Below are positions 32,392 to 40,970 of a stretch of 64,000 nucleotides of DNA, one piece after another. The DNA lies in the NCBI RefSeq assembly GCF_000701345.1, contig NZ_JNIJ01000019.1, positions 1 through 64,000 on the forward strand. Direction: 5' to 3'. A program made the translations under genes and the position numbers. Within the stretch, counting starts at the first letter, position 1; every line of letters starts with the position of its first letter. A model generated the notes under the pieces. That model was not told where the DNA came from, did not search any database, and worked only from the letters and a program-made list of their open reading frames with translations. The stretch is from Bradyrhizobium sp. URHD0069 (GTDB taxonomy: Bacteria; Pseudomonadota; Alphaproteobacteria; Rhizobiales; Xanthobacteraceae).

Positions 32392-34761
32392 TCAAAAGGG
32401 AGCGTCCTTGGGACGCGAAGGCTCGATTGAAGCCCAGTCCTGGGCGTCATCCCAAGCAACTTTCGCGAAGGCCCGGTCCCAAGCCTCTCGGGCAGGCCCC
32501 AATGCTGGCAGCACGAACCCGCGTGGCCTTGCTCGGTCGTCCTTTTTGAACCCTAGTTTACGAAAGAGACTGCTGACTTTGTTGAACGTCATGTCCTCTC
32601 GGCGCAATCGCTTTTGGGCATAATCTGTAAGCTCAGAGGTTGCGACAAAGGGTTCATCGTTGTTGACCCAATGATGCACGATTGTTTCACCCTCGCGAAG
32701 CATGTCAAGAAACAGAGCCTCAAACCCGGCAAGAGACGCTGCTTTCTGAATATCTCTTTCCTTGGTCTGAGGGATGCCTCTGCGAGGATGCCAATCGCCC
32801 AAATCCATTGAAAGCAAATCATGTAGCATCGCTGCTAGGCCACCATTCTCCATTTCGTTATTGAGAGCAGCAAAATATGGTTCGTCCTGTTTGCGATCCT
32901 CTGCAACTGCAAATACGGCGAAACGTCGGTCGTCGATGTCAGCAGGGACAACCCAATCATCATTGGAAGCCATAATTACTTTCGCATAGTTCGACATCTG
33001 GATAATGTCGCGTCCTTTACCTTCCATCGGGAGATTCTTCTCCGTCAGCAGAGCCTTGAGAATGCCTCGAGCTGACTTATCATCAGGCCGCACTGCTTCG
33101 TCCGCGAATAGCAAGCACACGTCTCGTAGGTGAGCATTGAAGCGACCTGCAAATTGACCGGGGGCGGTTACCTGCAATCCATGTTGTCCAAATAATTTGG
33201 CCATCGCGCGGCCGAAGGTGGATTTGCCAGTGCCTTGGCCACCCCTAAAAACCAATGCAACTTCTGCAGGCTGATCAGGATGCTGCAAGCCCCATGCTGC
33301 CCATTTGGTGATGTAATCAGCACATACAGGGTCCGACGCGGCTAGGACGGATTCGATGTGCTTTTGCATCAGTGACCAGTCGCCTTGTGCCGGTTCTACC
33401 CCAAACCCGCGCCAAAGGTTTAAGAAGCCATTGATAACTCGCTCTCTTCCGGGGCGGAACACAAGGCCGCGAAATTGCCGGCGCTGTGGATTTCTCAACC
33501 AGTATTCTCCAAGCGGCTTTGTTACCGGCGCTCCTTGCGCAGTGGCTCCGAGGCATACTTGAATATGCATGAAGCGATTTCGGAAATCTTCGAACGATTG
33601 GCTCGTTAGCTGTTCGCGCCCATCGCCCTCAGAGGGAACCCACTCAGCAACGCGGCACCTTCCGCCGTCATTCTCAATCACGAAGTGGGATTCATTGAGC
33701 TGCCGCAGTTCCGGACTAATTGCTTCTTCTTTCGCGCGCTCAATTTGCCGAATTGCATACTTATCGGCATTGCCGCCCTTGTCTAAAATGCTTTCAGAAA
33801 TGGCCCATGCGTTATCCCTTAAGAGAGAAAAAATAATATCATCCGGCACCTTATACCGTACAAGGTTGCACACTGCATCGAACAGCCATGCGGATCTGCT
33901 GTTGTCATCCGGTTTAGTCTCATCCGGGTGGCGACCTTGCGCAATGATGACCTTCAACCGGTCCGACACACCCCATTCATCGAGTTCGGAGAGGTCCGCG
34001 ATCCTGGGAATGTTGCCGCTAATCTTCACTGAGCCACTTGTTTGACCAGGCCGCCCTAGTGCAGCAGTCTGGTCACCACGAGCCGAGGGCGCTTGTGAGA
34101 ACGCGTTTACCGGGTACGATCTGGCCGCATCAAACTCGATCAGCCTCGCCTGAGATGGTTGTCGTCCCTTTCTCTTTTTGCGTTCATCGGGGATGTTCAC
34201 CGTGCCCGGCAGCCGCATTATTCTGTCTATGTTATGACAGTGATCGGCCTGGAAAGCTTTTTCCAACGCGAGGTTATATCTCGCGGCGTTCTCGGCCAGC
34301 TCTAAATTGCCATCAATCTGGATAGGTTCCTTGAGTTGCCAAAAGCCTTGGTAACCACCGCCGGAAAAGATAATGGCAGTCGGCTTCGGTATTCCAGGTG
34401 GTATTTTATCGGTTAGCAGTGACAGTAAACGCTGCTGTTCTTCTGCAAGGGGTTCCCCTACGCGTGGGTCGATATCAACATGAAGCCACCGGACTTCTTT
34501 GATGTCCTCGCGTTCCGCTTTCTTCATCAAATCGCGAATGGGGTGGTTAACGTGGAAGTAAATATTCAAATTTCCGTTTCGCGAATTGAGCCATTCGGTA
34601 AGCGCATCGAGCGCGCTAGGATAGAAGGTCCTTGTCTCGGTTCCCTTCCGATCGGGGCGGATTGCGGTTAACACCCACGGCCCAGATGGTTCGAATTGCT
34701 GCAAGAACTCGATTGCAGCATCATTGTCGGACGAGGCCGTGCTGAACTCGTTTTCAGACAT
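32392..34761 (-). CDS. Primase/helicase of phage-satellite or plasmid type
   Basis: 789 residues from ATG at 34761 with AAGGGGG upstream; it overlaps the AlpA gene by eight bases. The N-terminal region resembles archaeo-eukaryotic-type (RepB-like) primases: NIYFHVNHPIRDLMK, the acidic motif WLHVDIDP, and HNIDRIMRLPGTVNIPDERK. The C-terminal half is a DUF5906-type superfamily-3-like helicase with Walker A FRGGQGTGKSTFG, LLFADEAV as Walker B, VIMASNDDWVVPADIDDRRF as the sensor region, and a final winged-helix-like domain. Such two-domain proteins start replication of phages, satellites and integrative plasmids. The position between AlpA and the element end fits a replication module. Confidence 0.85.
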   Translation of the reverse strand: MSENEFSTASSDNDAAIEFLQQFEPSGPWVLTAIRPDRKGTETRTFYPSALDALTEWLNSRNGNLNIYFHVNHPIRDLMKKAEREDIKEVRWLHVDIDPRVGEPLAEEQQRLLSLLTDKIPPGIPKPTAIIFSGGGYQGFWQLKEPIQIDGNLELAENAARYNLALEKAFQADHCHNIDRIMRLPGTVNIPDERKKRKGRQPSQARLIEFDAARSYPVNAFSQAPSARGDQTAALGRPGQTSGSVKISGNIPRIADLSELDEWGVSDRLKVIIAQGRHPDETKPDDNSRSAWLFDAVCNLVRYKVPDDIIFSLLRDNAWAISESILDKGGNADKYAIRQIERAKEEAISPELRQLNESHFVIENDGGRCRVAEWVPSEGDGREQLTSQSFEDFRNRFMHIQVCLGATAQGAPVTKPLGEYWLRNPQRRQFRGLVFRPGRERVINGFLNLWRGFGVEPAQGDWSLMQKHIESVLAASDPVCADYITKWAAWGLQHPDQPAEVALVFRGGQGTGKSTFGRAMAKLFGQHGLQVTAPGQFAGRFNAHLRDVCLLFADEAVRPDDKSARGILKALLTEKNLPMEGKGRDIIQMSNYAKVIMASNDDWVVPADIDDRRFAVFAVAEDRKQDEPYFAALNNEMENGGLAAMLHDLLSMDLGDWHPRRGIPQTKERDIQKAASLAGFEALFLDMLREGETIVHHWVNNDEPFVATSELTDYAQKRLRREDMTFNKVSSLFRKLGFKKDDRARPRGFVLPALGPAREAWDRAFAKVAWDDAQDWASIEPSRPKDAPF

Positions 34762-35011
34762 CGGAACCCCCTTGGCAAGAAGGCGCCGCCTTACCAACCT
34801 GCGAATCTCGTGCAGAGTTGATTGTCGCTGTTGCATTCTGCTGCGCAACCTGACGCCTCATCCAGTCGAGAACGTCTGATTCAACAAACGCCACAGTTTG
34901 AGGGCCCAGGATAACAGGCTTTGGAAACGTGCCGTTTTTCAGGCGGGCGTAAAGCGTGGTTTTAGAAAAGCCGACCATTTCGACGACTTTTCGAACTCTC
35001 AAGAATCGCAT
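34754..35011 (-). CDS. AlpA-family helix-turn-helix regulator/excisionase
   Basis: 85 residues. The first 55 form the AlpA/MerR-like winged helix: RVRKVVEMVGFSKTTLYARL, KNGTFPKPVILGPQTVAFVE, SDVLDWMRRQV. AlpA proteins act as excisionases or activators of integrase genes in phage-like elements. It is placed between the unknown 242-aa gene and the primase/helicase, whose start it overlaps by eight bases. Confidence 0.88.
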   Translation of the reverse strand: MRFLRVRKVVEMVGFSKTTLYARLKNGTFPKPVILGPQTVAFVESDVLDWMRRQVAQQNATATINSARDSQVGKAAPSCQGGSDV

Positions 35012-35144
35012 GTGCTGTTCCTTTCTCGTCGTGATGCGACGAGGGAGTTACAGCAGCGTCAGCGAAGAATTTCTAACTCGTAAATGCAGCGAATGCCGAT
35101 GAGTTTAGGGGCTTGACTCGCTCCGTTTAGACCGGCGGTCTTTT

Positions 35145-35873
35145 TCAAGATCGGTCTAATATGTCGTCTCGCAATTGGGGATACTTTGAAACGGCAGCCA
35201 TAACTTCCTTGATGTTGGAAAGCGTGCATCGCTCGTCGAGAATTTTAGCTGCGCCCCAAACCAGCCGCGCTGCGGCACTGGTCGGCTCACGCAGTTCTGA
35301 ATCAATATGATCCATGCTCGTCTCGGCGAACCAAAATCGAGACCCAGTTTCCTGTATCCAAAATTGGCGCAGCACCTTGGTGAACTCTTCTAATGGTAGG
35401 AGCGGCACGCCCGAAAGGCCCTTACCGCGGGGACGCCCGACCTTAGGGGGCAATCGCGGTTCTTCGGCCCTAAATCGAGCACATGAAATCATCTGCCTCA
35501 GAGCTTGTTCGAACCGCTGAACTGCGCGCTCCGGCTGTGGTTCACCGAAAGTATAGATGAGTTCGAGCTGCCTACCGGCCATCTCCGACCAACAGCTTAG
35601 CGCCCGCTCTAGGTGGGTTGCTAGTTCTTCGCACCGTTTGGGCATCGCGGCGTCCAACGCCCGCATCTTCTCTAGACATAGAAATTCCTCGAGAAATTGA
35701 TCGTAAATCTGCTCGGCGGCCTGGAGCGCGTGCAATAACTCGTCCTCTTTGCCGACCAGCGGGCCCGGGCTTTCTGCCTCAGCTTGCTCTGTCGGCGAAG
35801 CATAGTGTTTGATCCGGTATGTGAACGTGTCCCTGGCGAGCTGGCGCGCAATTTCATCAGAGAATCTGCTCAT
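35145..35873 (-). CDS. Hypothetical protein of the integrative element (242 aa)
   Basis: 242 residues from ATG at 35873, overlapping the integrase stop in an ATGA, so translation is likely coupled to the integrase. Mostly helical and charged: ELLHALQAAEQIYDQFLEEF, LATHLERALSCWSEMAGRQL, with a basic loop (PPKVGRPRGKGLSGVPL) that could contact DNA. No known domain recognised. Its place between integrase and AlpA suggests a role in the element's life cycle. Confidence 0.7.
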   Translation of the reverse strand: MSRFSDEIARQLARDTFTYRIKHYASPTEQAEAESPGPLVGKEDELLHALQAAEQIYDQFLEEFLCLEKMRALDAAMPKRCEELATHLERALSCWSEMAGRQLELIYTFGEPQPERAVQRFEQALRQMISCARFRAEEPRLPPKVGRPRGKGLSGVPLLPLEEFTKVLRQFWIQETGSRFWFAETSMDHIDSELREPTSAAARLVWGAAKILDERCTLSNIKEVMAAVSKYPQLRDDILDRS

Positions 35874-37135
35874 GCAACTAGGCTCAAGATGTGAGTTTCG
35901 TAAGCCACGACCGCTTCGCACTTTTCCCTCAAGTAATCATATTTGTTGTAGGTTTTCTGAAGTCCTGACTTTGCGTGTCCAATCAGGGCATCGCGGACAT
36001 CTTGATTAAAACCAAGCGTGGCGAGTCTGGTCTCGCAAGTCACCCGTAAGTCGTGGATACGATAGGGAAGGATGCTAGCGGCCGGATCTTCAGTTATCAT
36101 TCGGCGGATCTCTTGATCCAATCGAATTTTTGCTTTTGAGAAGCCAGATACCGGCACTTTGCCGTCTTTCGAGGAAAACAGGAAATAATCGTTTCCCGTC
36201 CAGGTTGGTAATTTCTCTACGATCGACCATACCGTGCTACCCAAGGGCACAAGGTGGTCGCGGTCGCCTTTGTATCGCGCCTTAGGGATTTCAAGCCAAC
36301 GCTTATCAGCGTTGATCTCCGACCGGCTTGCGGCGGCCCACTCCGTGCGACGCTGGCCCGTGAGTAGCAGCAGCTGATAAAGCGACCCAAAGGGATAGCC
36401 CAATGACAAGCTGGCTCGCCAGATGTATCGGATTTCATGGTCGCTGAGCGCTCGCCCTGCTTCCTCACTCGCCTGAAGGTCGCCTCGCTTCAGACCATGG
36501 ATGGGGTTGTCCGCAATGATTTCACGATCTACGACCCAATTGAAAAATCGGGAGAGATGCTTGCGCACTTCTCGCGCACTCCCATGCTTGCCCTGTTTGA
36601 CGAGCTCATCGATCAGCTCGTGTATATGCGAGCGCCGGATATCATGAACGGGTGTTCTCGCCCAATGAGGCAGCACGTGACGGCGCAGGACGCCGTCAAC
36701 GTTCTTCCAAGCCTCCACGTTCGGGATGATTTCGATCTCCATAAATCGCTTGAAGACCGCCTCGAAGGTGTTGACTGACCGGACGAGGTTCTTTTCGCGT
36801 CTTTCAGTCCGGAGATCCCGGCCTTCTGTTGCAGCCTGGATGATGTCCCGAGCCTGCCGGCGCGCTGCCGTAAGTTCCAGCGGCGGGGACGCCCCGAGGG
36901 TAATTCGATGCTGCTTCCCAGCGAGCAGCCGCCCTTTTGGACTAGTGCCGCCTTCGCCAATCACGCGGTATATGACGCTGAACGATTTCACGTTGCGGGG
37001 CGTAACGCGGAGCAACAGACCGGGACAGGCTTCATCCTCAATCTCGATGCGACCGCTGGGCGGGGCAACGGCCTTGTCATAGCACAGCCGTTCAATGCCC
37101 TGCTGGGTGAACCGTTTTCGGTTGAGGGTCTTCAT
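35870..37135 (-). CDS. Tyrosine-type site-specific integrase (P4-like)
   Basis: 421 residues from ATG at 37135, chosen over upstream ATGs because GGGGGAGC precedes it and the protein then starts in the usual way (MKTLNRKRFTQQGIERL). The N-terminal DUF4102-like domain (GLLLRVTPRNVKSFSVIYRV), the core-binding domain (KRFMEIEIIPNVEAWKNVDG) and the catalytic domain follow. Catalytic residues visible: R in TGQRRTEW, H-x-x-R in IHDLRVTCETRL, H in LIGHAKSG and the tyrosine in QKTYNKYDYLREK. It lies 144 bases from a truncated tRNA-Gly, the expected insertion site. It should carry out integration and, with AlpA, excision. Confidence 0.93.
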   Translation of the reverse strand: MKTLNRKRFTQQGIERLCYDKAVAPPSGRIEIEDEACPGLLLRVTPRNVKSFSVIYRVIGEGGTSPKGRLLAGKQHRITLGASPPLELTAARRQARDIIQAATEGRDLRTERREKNLVRSVNTFEAVFKRFMEIEIIPNVEAWKNVDGVLRRHVLPHWARTPVHDIRRSHIHELIDELVKQGKHGSAREVRKHLSRFFNWVVDREIIADNPIHGLKRGDLQASEEAGRALSDHEIRYIWRASLSLGYPFGSLYQLLLLTGQRRTEWAAASRSEINADKRWLEIPKARYKGDRDHLVPLGSTVWSIVEKLPTWTGNDYFLFSSKDGKVPVSGFSKAKIRLDQEIRRMITEDPAASILPYRIHDLRVTCETRLATLGFNQDVRDALIGHAKSGLQKTYNKYDYLREKCEAVVAYETHILSLVA

Positions 37136-37278
37136 TTCTGCTCCCCCGGGGAGTACTGGGGGAGTGGAAATCCACGCTTCCGACGCGAACTCGTCCGAAC
37201 TCCTCCGGACGAAATATTCGAACATCATCAAGCTATTGGCAACGCGCTACTTTTCTTATGGTTACTAATCGGAACCAA

Positions 37279-37334
37279 AGAGCTTGACCTTGCCAAGGTC
37301 GGGGTCGAGGGTTCGAGCCCCTTCGCCCGCTCCA
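37279..37334 (+). tRNA. 3' fragment of tRNA-Gly(GCC): island attachment site
   Basis: 56 bases from AGAGC to CCA reproduce the 3' three-quarters of a tRNA-Gly: the end of the D stem, an anticodon stem around TTGCCAA (anticodon GCC), GGGTTCGAGCCC for the T arm, and CGCCCGCTCCA for the acceptor strand. The matching 5' acceptor strand and D arm are missing; bases before 37279 do not pair. It is therefore an att copy left by integration into the 3' end of the tRNA gene, not a working tRNA. Confidence 0.85.
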
Positions 37335-37362
37335 GACTTTCTTGAAGTGGCAAAGTTTGATG

Positions 37363-37396
37363 AAAGCCCGCTGTCGACAGCGGGCTTTTCGTTTTT
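37363..37396 (+). terminator. Rho-independent terminator after the tRNA fragment
   Basis: AAAGCCCGCTG and CAGCGGGCTTT pair perfectly around TCGA and are followed by TTCGTTTTT. This is the native terminator that would follow the tRNA gene, now on the chromosomal side of the junction. Confidence 0.85.
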
Positions 37397-37755
37397 CGAA
37401 AGGACGCGCGGCAGACAGCAGATGATCGAACCTGCCCTCTCACGGAGCTTTGCGCACGGAGCTTTGCGAAATCGTCGCCGGCGGGTTGAGCGAGTCATCG
37501 CTTAAAGAATTAGCAATGTCGGATACCGCACTGCACCGCGCGCGCAGATCGCGTCGGATAAAATCGATTCAAGGAAATTCCTTCTCAATTTGATTTCGGT
37601 CTGACAGGGCCGCGCGGTGCGCGCTTCTCTCCCCGCGCCGATGTGATAACATTTTCCACTCTGATCTATCTCACGCTCGACCACCAAAATACGTCTCTCG
37701 AAACGTTCAGAAAAAATAACATGCGCAGCCACCCGGCTGCATAGGGAGTGACGCG
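37397..37755. other. Intergenic region at the island/core junction
   Basis: Roughly 360 bases without a supportable gene. It leads into the sugar dehydrogenase gene and should contain its promoter; no clear box was identified. Confidence 0.4.
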
Positions 37756-39015
37756 ATGAAATCGGCTTTCAATCGATCCATTCTTGCGCTCGCAGCAATT
37801 CTCGTTGTCGCGGGGGCCGGTCAGGCCAGCGCCCAGCAAAAACCATTGAAAAAATACGAGTCCGGCACCAAGGAATTCTGGACCCATCCGCCGGACGACT
37901 GGTTCCTCGGCGATGAGACCGAAGCCCAGAAGGGGCAGGCACCGCCGTCCGGTCCGCCGACCGGCGCATCGGACGCCGAACTCGCCGCGATGATGAAGAA
38001 GATTAAGCTGCCGCCCGGCTTCAAGATCGAAGTTTACGCACCGGGGGTGCTGGCCGCACGACAGATGGCCTGGGGCGACAAGGGCACGCTGTTCGTCGGT
38101 TCTTTCGGCCTCGGCAACGTCTACGCCATCACCGACAGCGGTGGCAAGAAAGAGGTCAAGACCATCCTGAAAGGGCTGAACATGCCCACCGGCCTCGCAT
38201 TTCGCGATGGTGCGCTGTACGTGATCGCGGTCGACAAGCTGATCAAATACGAGAACGCCGAAGCCAATCTCGACAAGCTGGGCGAAGGCAAGGTGGTCTA
38301 TGACGACATGCCGTCCTATGCCGCGCATGGCTGGAAGTATATCGCCGTCGACAAGGACGGCTGGTTCTACCTGCCGTTCGGACCTCCCTTCAATATCGGG
38401 ATTCCGCCGACCAGCGTGTCGCAGATTCGTCGCGTCGATCCAAAGACCGGCAATGCCGAAATTTGGGCGCTCGGCGTTCGCAACAGCGTCGGCGGCGACG
38501 TCGATCCGCGCACCGGAAGACTCTGGTTCACCGAGAACGCACGCGACTGGATCAGCGACGATATGCCGAGCGACAAGCTCAACATGATCTCGAGGATCGG
38601 CGAGCACTTCGGCTATCCCTATTGCCACCAGGGTGACATGCCGGATCCGAAGTTCGCGATGGGTCACAAATGTTCGGAATTCACCCCGCCGGTGCTTAAT
38701 CTCGGCGCGCATGTGGCCCCGCTCGGCATGAAGTTCTATACCGGTGATCAATTCCCCGCCGAGTACAAGAACAACATCTTCATCGCCGAGCACGGCTCTT
38801 GGAACCGCCATAAATATCAGGGTGCACGGATCAAGCGCGTCATCGCCGATCCGGACGGCAAGAATGCCAAGCAGGAGATTTTCGCATCCGGCTGGCTCGA
38901 GGGCGACCAGGGTTATCTCGGCCGCCCAGCCGATATCGTTCTAGCCAAGGATGGCTCGATCCTCGTTGCCGACGACTGGGCCGGTGCGATCTACCGCATC
39001 AGTTACAGCAAGTAG
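37756..39015 (+). CDS. PQQ-dependent sugar (sorbosone-type) dehydrogenase
   Basis: 419 residues with a signal peptide (cleavage near GQASA-QQ), so periplasmic. The mature part is a six-bladed propeller of the glucose/sorbosone dehydrogenase family: LPPGFKIEVYAPGVLAARQM, GTLFVGSFGLGNVYAI, GLNMPTGLAFRDGALYV, DPRTGRLWFTENARDWISDD, FGYPYCHQGDMPDP, IFIAEHGSWNRHKYQGARIK, ADIVLAKDGSILVADDWAGA. It oxidises sugars or aldehydes with PQQ; the exact substrate is not known. A dihaem cytochrome c gene 200 bases downstream is a plausible electron acceptor. It is the first core gene after the island border. Confidence 0.88.
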   Translation: MKSAFNRSILALAAILVVAGAGQASAQQKPLKKYESGTKEFWTHPPDDWFLGDETEAQKGQAPPSGPPTGASDAELAAMMKKIKLPPGFKIEVYAPGVLAARQMAWGDKGTLFVGSFGLGNVYAITDSGGKKEVKTILKGLNMPTGLAFRDGALYVIAVDKLIKYENAEANLDKLGEGKVVYDDMPSYAAHGWKYIAVDKDGWFYLPFGPPFNIGIPPTSVSQIRRVDPKTGNAEIWALGVRNSVGGDVDPRTGRLWFTENARDWISDDMPSDKLNMISRIGEHFGYPYCHQGDMPDPKFAMGHKCSEFTPPVLNLGAHVAPLGMKFYTGDQFPAEYKNNIFIAEHGSWNRHKYQGARIKRVIADPDGKNAKQEIFASGWLEGDQGYLGRPADIVLAKDGSILVADDWAGAIYRISYSK

Positions 39016-39027
39016 GAGTTGGAATAA

Positions 39028-39074
39028 TCGGAGGCTGCGGTTGCTCGGGAACGAGTGGCCGCAGCCTCTGTTTA
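39028..39074 (+). terminator. Hairpin after the sugar dehydrogenase
   Basis: GAGGCTGCGG and CCGCAGCCTC are perfect inverted arms followed by TGTTTATT, a good rho-independent terminator for the upstream gene. Confidence 0.75.
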
Positions 39075-39080
39075 TTCATG

Positions 39081-39206
39081 TCATCATGCCCGGGCTTGAT
39101 CCGGGCATGAATCAAAAGAAGTTGTCTTGTAAGATGGATTGCCGCGAGCGCGGACAAGTTTACGTAGTCTGCGCAGGCAGACTATTGTGCCCGGCAATGA
39201 CGGATA
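39081..39206. repeat. Dispersed palindromic intergenic repeat
   Basis: The stretch opens with CATCATGCCCGGGCTTGATC, which folds on CCGGGCATG, and closes with GTGCCCGGCAATGACGGAT. This resembles the REP-like elements that are frequent between genes in Bradyrhizobium (memory). The centre is degraded. Confidence 0.5.
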
Positions 39207-39219
39207 GAGAGGAGCGGTG

Positions 39220-39801
39220 ATGCGAATTGCCTTGGTTGGGGCGCTATCGGTTGCCATTCTCTGCGGCTCATTTGCCCACGCCGCCGACGTCGCCGCGGGC
39301 AAGGAGAAGGCTGAGCTGTGCACCGGCTGCCACGGCGAAGCCGGCATTTCGCAGATCGAAAACATTCCCTCGCTTGCCGGCCAGCCCGATCTATTCACTC
39401 AGTGGCAGCTGGTGTTCTTCCGCAGCGGTTCGCGCAAGAACGAGCAGATGCAGCCGATCGTCGAACAAATCAGCAATGAGGATATTCGCAATCTCGGCGC
39501 CTACTTTGCCTCGCTCGCTCCGCCCAAAGCATCAAAGCCCGACGACAATCCCGATTTATCCCGTAAAGGCGCGGAGGCTGCCGCGGGGCGGCGCTGTGCG
39601 TCATGCCACACCGATACGTATGTGGGAACGAAAGCGGTGGCAGGTCTCGCCGGCCAGCGCGAGGAGTATCTTGTGAAGGCGCTGCATGACTACAAGTCGG
39701 GCCAGCGATCCGGCGGCGCCGGGGCAGCGATGGCCGAGGTCGCCTATCCCCTAAGCGAAGAAGAAATCACCGCGCTCGCGCATTATCTCGCGCATCTTTA
39801 G
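39220..39801 (+). CDS. Periplasmic dihaem cytochrome c (c4-like)
   Basis: 193 residues from ATG at 39220 (GAGGAG ten bases before). A signal peptide (cleavage near AHA-AD) sends it to the periplasm. Two haem-binding motifs, CTGCH and CASCH, each begin one of two similar domains, with axial methionine candidates in KNEQMQPIVEQI and GAGAAMAEVAYPL. It belongs to the cytochrome c4/c553 group, which shuttles electrons to terminal oxidases. It follows the PQQ-type sugar dehydrogenase and may accept its electrons. Confidence 0.88.
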   Translation: MRIALVGALSVAILCGSFAHAADVAAGKEKAELCTGCHGEAGISQIENIPSLAGQPDLFTQWQLVFFRSGSRKNEQMQPIVEQISNEDIRNLGAYFASLAPPKASKPDDNPDLSRKGAEAAAGRRCASCHTDTYVGTKAVAGLAGQREEYLVKALHDYKSGQRSGGAGAAMAEVAYPLSEEEITALAHYLAHL

Positions 39802-39873
39802 ATTTTCGTTCGGGCGTTCGCCGGGACGAGGTAGATGACGTAGATACTGTGCACGGCTGCGCGCATGAAAATC

Positions 39874-40794
39874 TCACTCCCGCTGCTTCTCATACGCCTT
39901 GAGATGCGTGTAGGCGGTGCGCAGTTTTGGCACCGGGACTTTAGCCGCGTCGCCGCGCGCGATCAGATCGCCGATCACGTGATCGGCCTCGACCGGCGCG
40001 CCTGCTTTGATGTCACGGAACATCGAGGCGGTCATCTGCGATCCCTCTGCGGTCAGCATGCCGCGCGCACGCTCGAAAAACGGACCGCTGGGCGCGTAGC
40101 CTTCGGCCGTCGCGACAGCGCTGCATTCATCAAGCGTACCGAGGATGAAATCCTTGCCGCCGGGAGAACTCAGGATGTTGCCGACCGAGGTTCGCATCAG
40201 GCAGGTCGAGGCCGCGAGCGTGGCGAGGAACACCCATTTCTCCCACATCTCCTGCAGAATATTTTCGCTGGCGACCGCGCCGAATTTGCCGCTCGCCATC
40301 ACCTCGGCGATGGCGCGAACCCGATCCGACAGATTGCCGTCGCGTTCGCCGAAATTGAGCGACTGCATCGGTTGAAGCTGAACCACTTCGCGCTTGTCAT
40401 TGAGGGTTGCGGCGATCGCGCAGAGGCCGCCGAGCACGCGCTCGCGGCCGAATTCATTGTCGAGCACATCGAGATGCCGCATGCCATTGAGCAGCGGGAT
40501 GATCGCCGTCTGCGGCCCCACCGCCGGCGCAAACGATTTGATCGCGTCGTCGAGATCGAATGCCTTGCAGCTCAACAATACGACGTCGAACTTCTCGTTA
40601 AGTCTGTCCGCTTGCACCGTTGGCGGTTTTTTTAACGTCACGTCGCCGTTGGGGCTTTTGATCACGAGGCCCGCGTCAGCAAGTTCCGCGGCGCGTCGCG
40701 GGCGGACAAGAAACGTCACGTCGCGGCCGGCCTGCAGCATTCTGCCGCCGAAATATCCGCCGATGGCGCCGGCGCCGACCACGAGAATGCGCAT
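39874..40794 (-). CDS. Ketopantoate-reductase-family protein
   Basis: 306 residues. N-terminal Rossmann domain with MRILVVGAGAIGGYFGGRML and later VVLLSCKAFDLDDAIKSF, and the ApbA/PanE C-terminal helical domain (EMWEKWVFLATLAASTCLMR, SQMTASMFRDIKAGAPVEAD). The conserved lysine and asparagine are in CKAFDL and LLNGMRHLD. PanE reduces 2-dehydropantoate to pantoate with NADPH for coenzyme A synthesis; many genomes carry several paralogues of unknown substrate, so the symbol panE is not assigned. It stands alone. Confidence 0.85.
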   Translation of the reverse strand: MRILVVGAGAIGGYFGGRMLQAGRDVTFLVRPRRAAELADAGLVIKSPNGDVTLKKPPTVQADRLNEKFDVVLLSCKAFDLDDAIKSFAPAVGPQTAIIPLLNGMRHLDVLDNEFGRERVLGGLCAIAATLNDKREVVQLQPMQSLNFGERDGNLSDRVRAIAEVMASGKFGAVASENILQEMWEKWVFLATLAASTCLMRTSVGNILSSPGGKDFILGTLDECSAVATAEGYAPSGPFFERARGMLTAEGSQMTASMFRDIKAGAPVEADHVIGDLIARGDAAKVPVPKLRTAYTHLKAYEKQRE

Positions 40795-40851
40795 AGCTCA
40801 ATTCCTTTTTGTTCTGGTTGGGTCTCAAAATTCTCGAGATGGGATGAGGCA

Positions 40852-40918
40852 GGTGAGTAGCGAGTGGCGAATAGCTAGTAGCGAGTAGGGAAATTTCCAC
40901 TCGCCATTCGCTATTCGC
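40852..40918. repeat. Repeated/inverted short units
   Basis: GAGTAGCGAGTGGCGAATAG and TAGTAGCGAGTAGGG are related direct units, followed by CCACTCGCCATTCGCTATTC, which pairs with the first. The cluster forms a long imperfect hairpin in a short intergenic gap. Similar blocks of CTACTCGCTATTCG are, from memory, dispersed in this group of bacteria. Confidence 0.5.
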
Positions 40919-40970
40919 GTCCTCACGCTACCACTTTTCACCGAGCGGGCGAATCTCAAGTTTCAAAGGC

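Noticed and set aside
37261..37334. A complete tRNA-Gly
   Set aside because: The 7-base 5' acceptor strand that should pair with CGCCCGC, and the D arm, are absent upstream of 37279.
37228..37498. Minus-strand open frames across the tRNA fragment (containing RAKGLEPSTPTLARSS and GARTLDPDLGKVK)
   Set aside because: These peptides are the well-known antisense reading of tRNA genes and appear in many databases as spurious proteins. The DNA is tRNA-derived.
37666..38811. Long minus-strand frame (381 aa) opposite the sugar dehydrogenase
   Set aside because: Histidine/arginine/glutamate-rich composition typical of an antisense shadow in high-GC DNA; the plus-strand protein is a recognised family.
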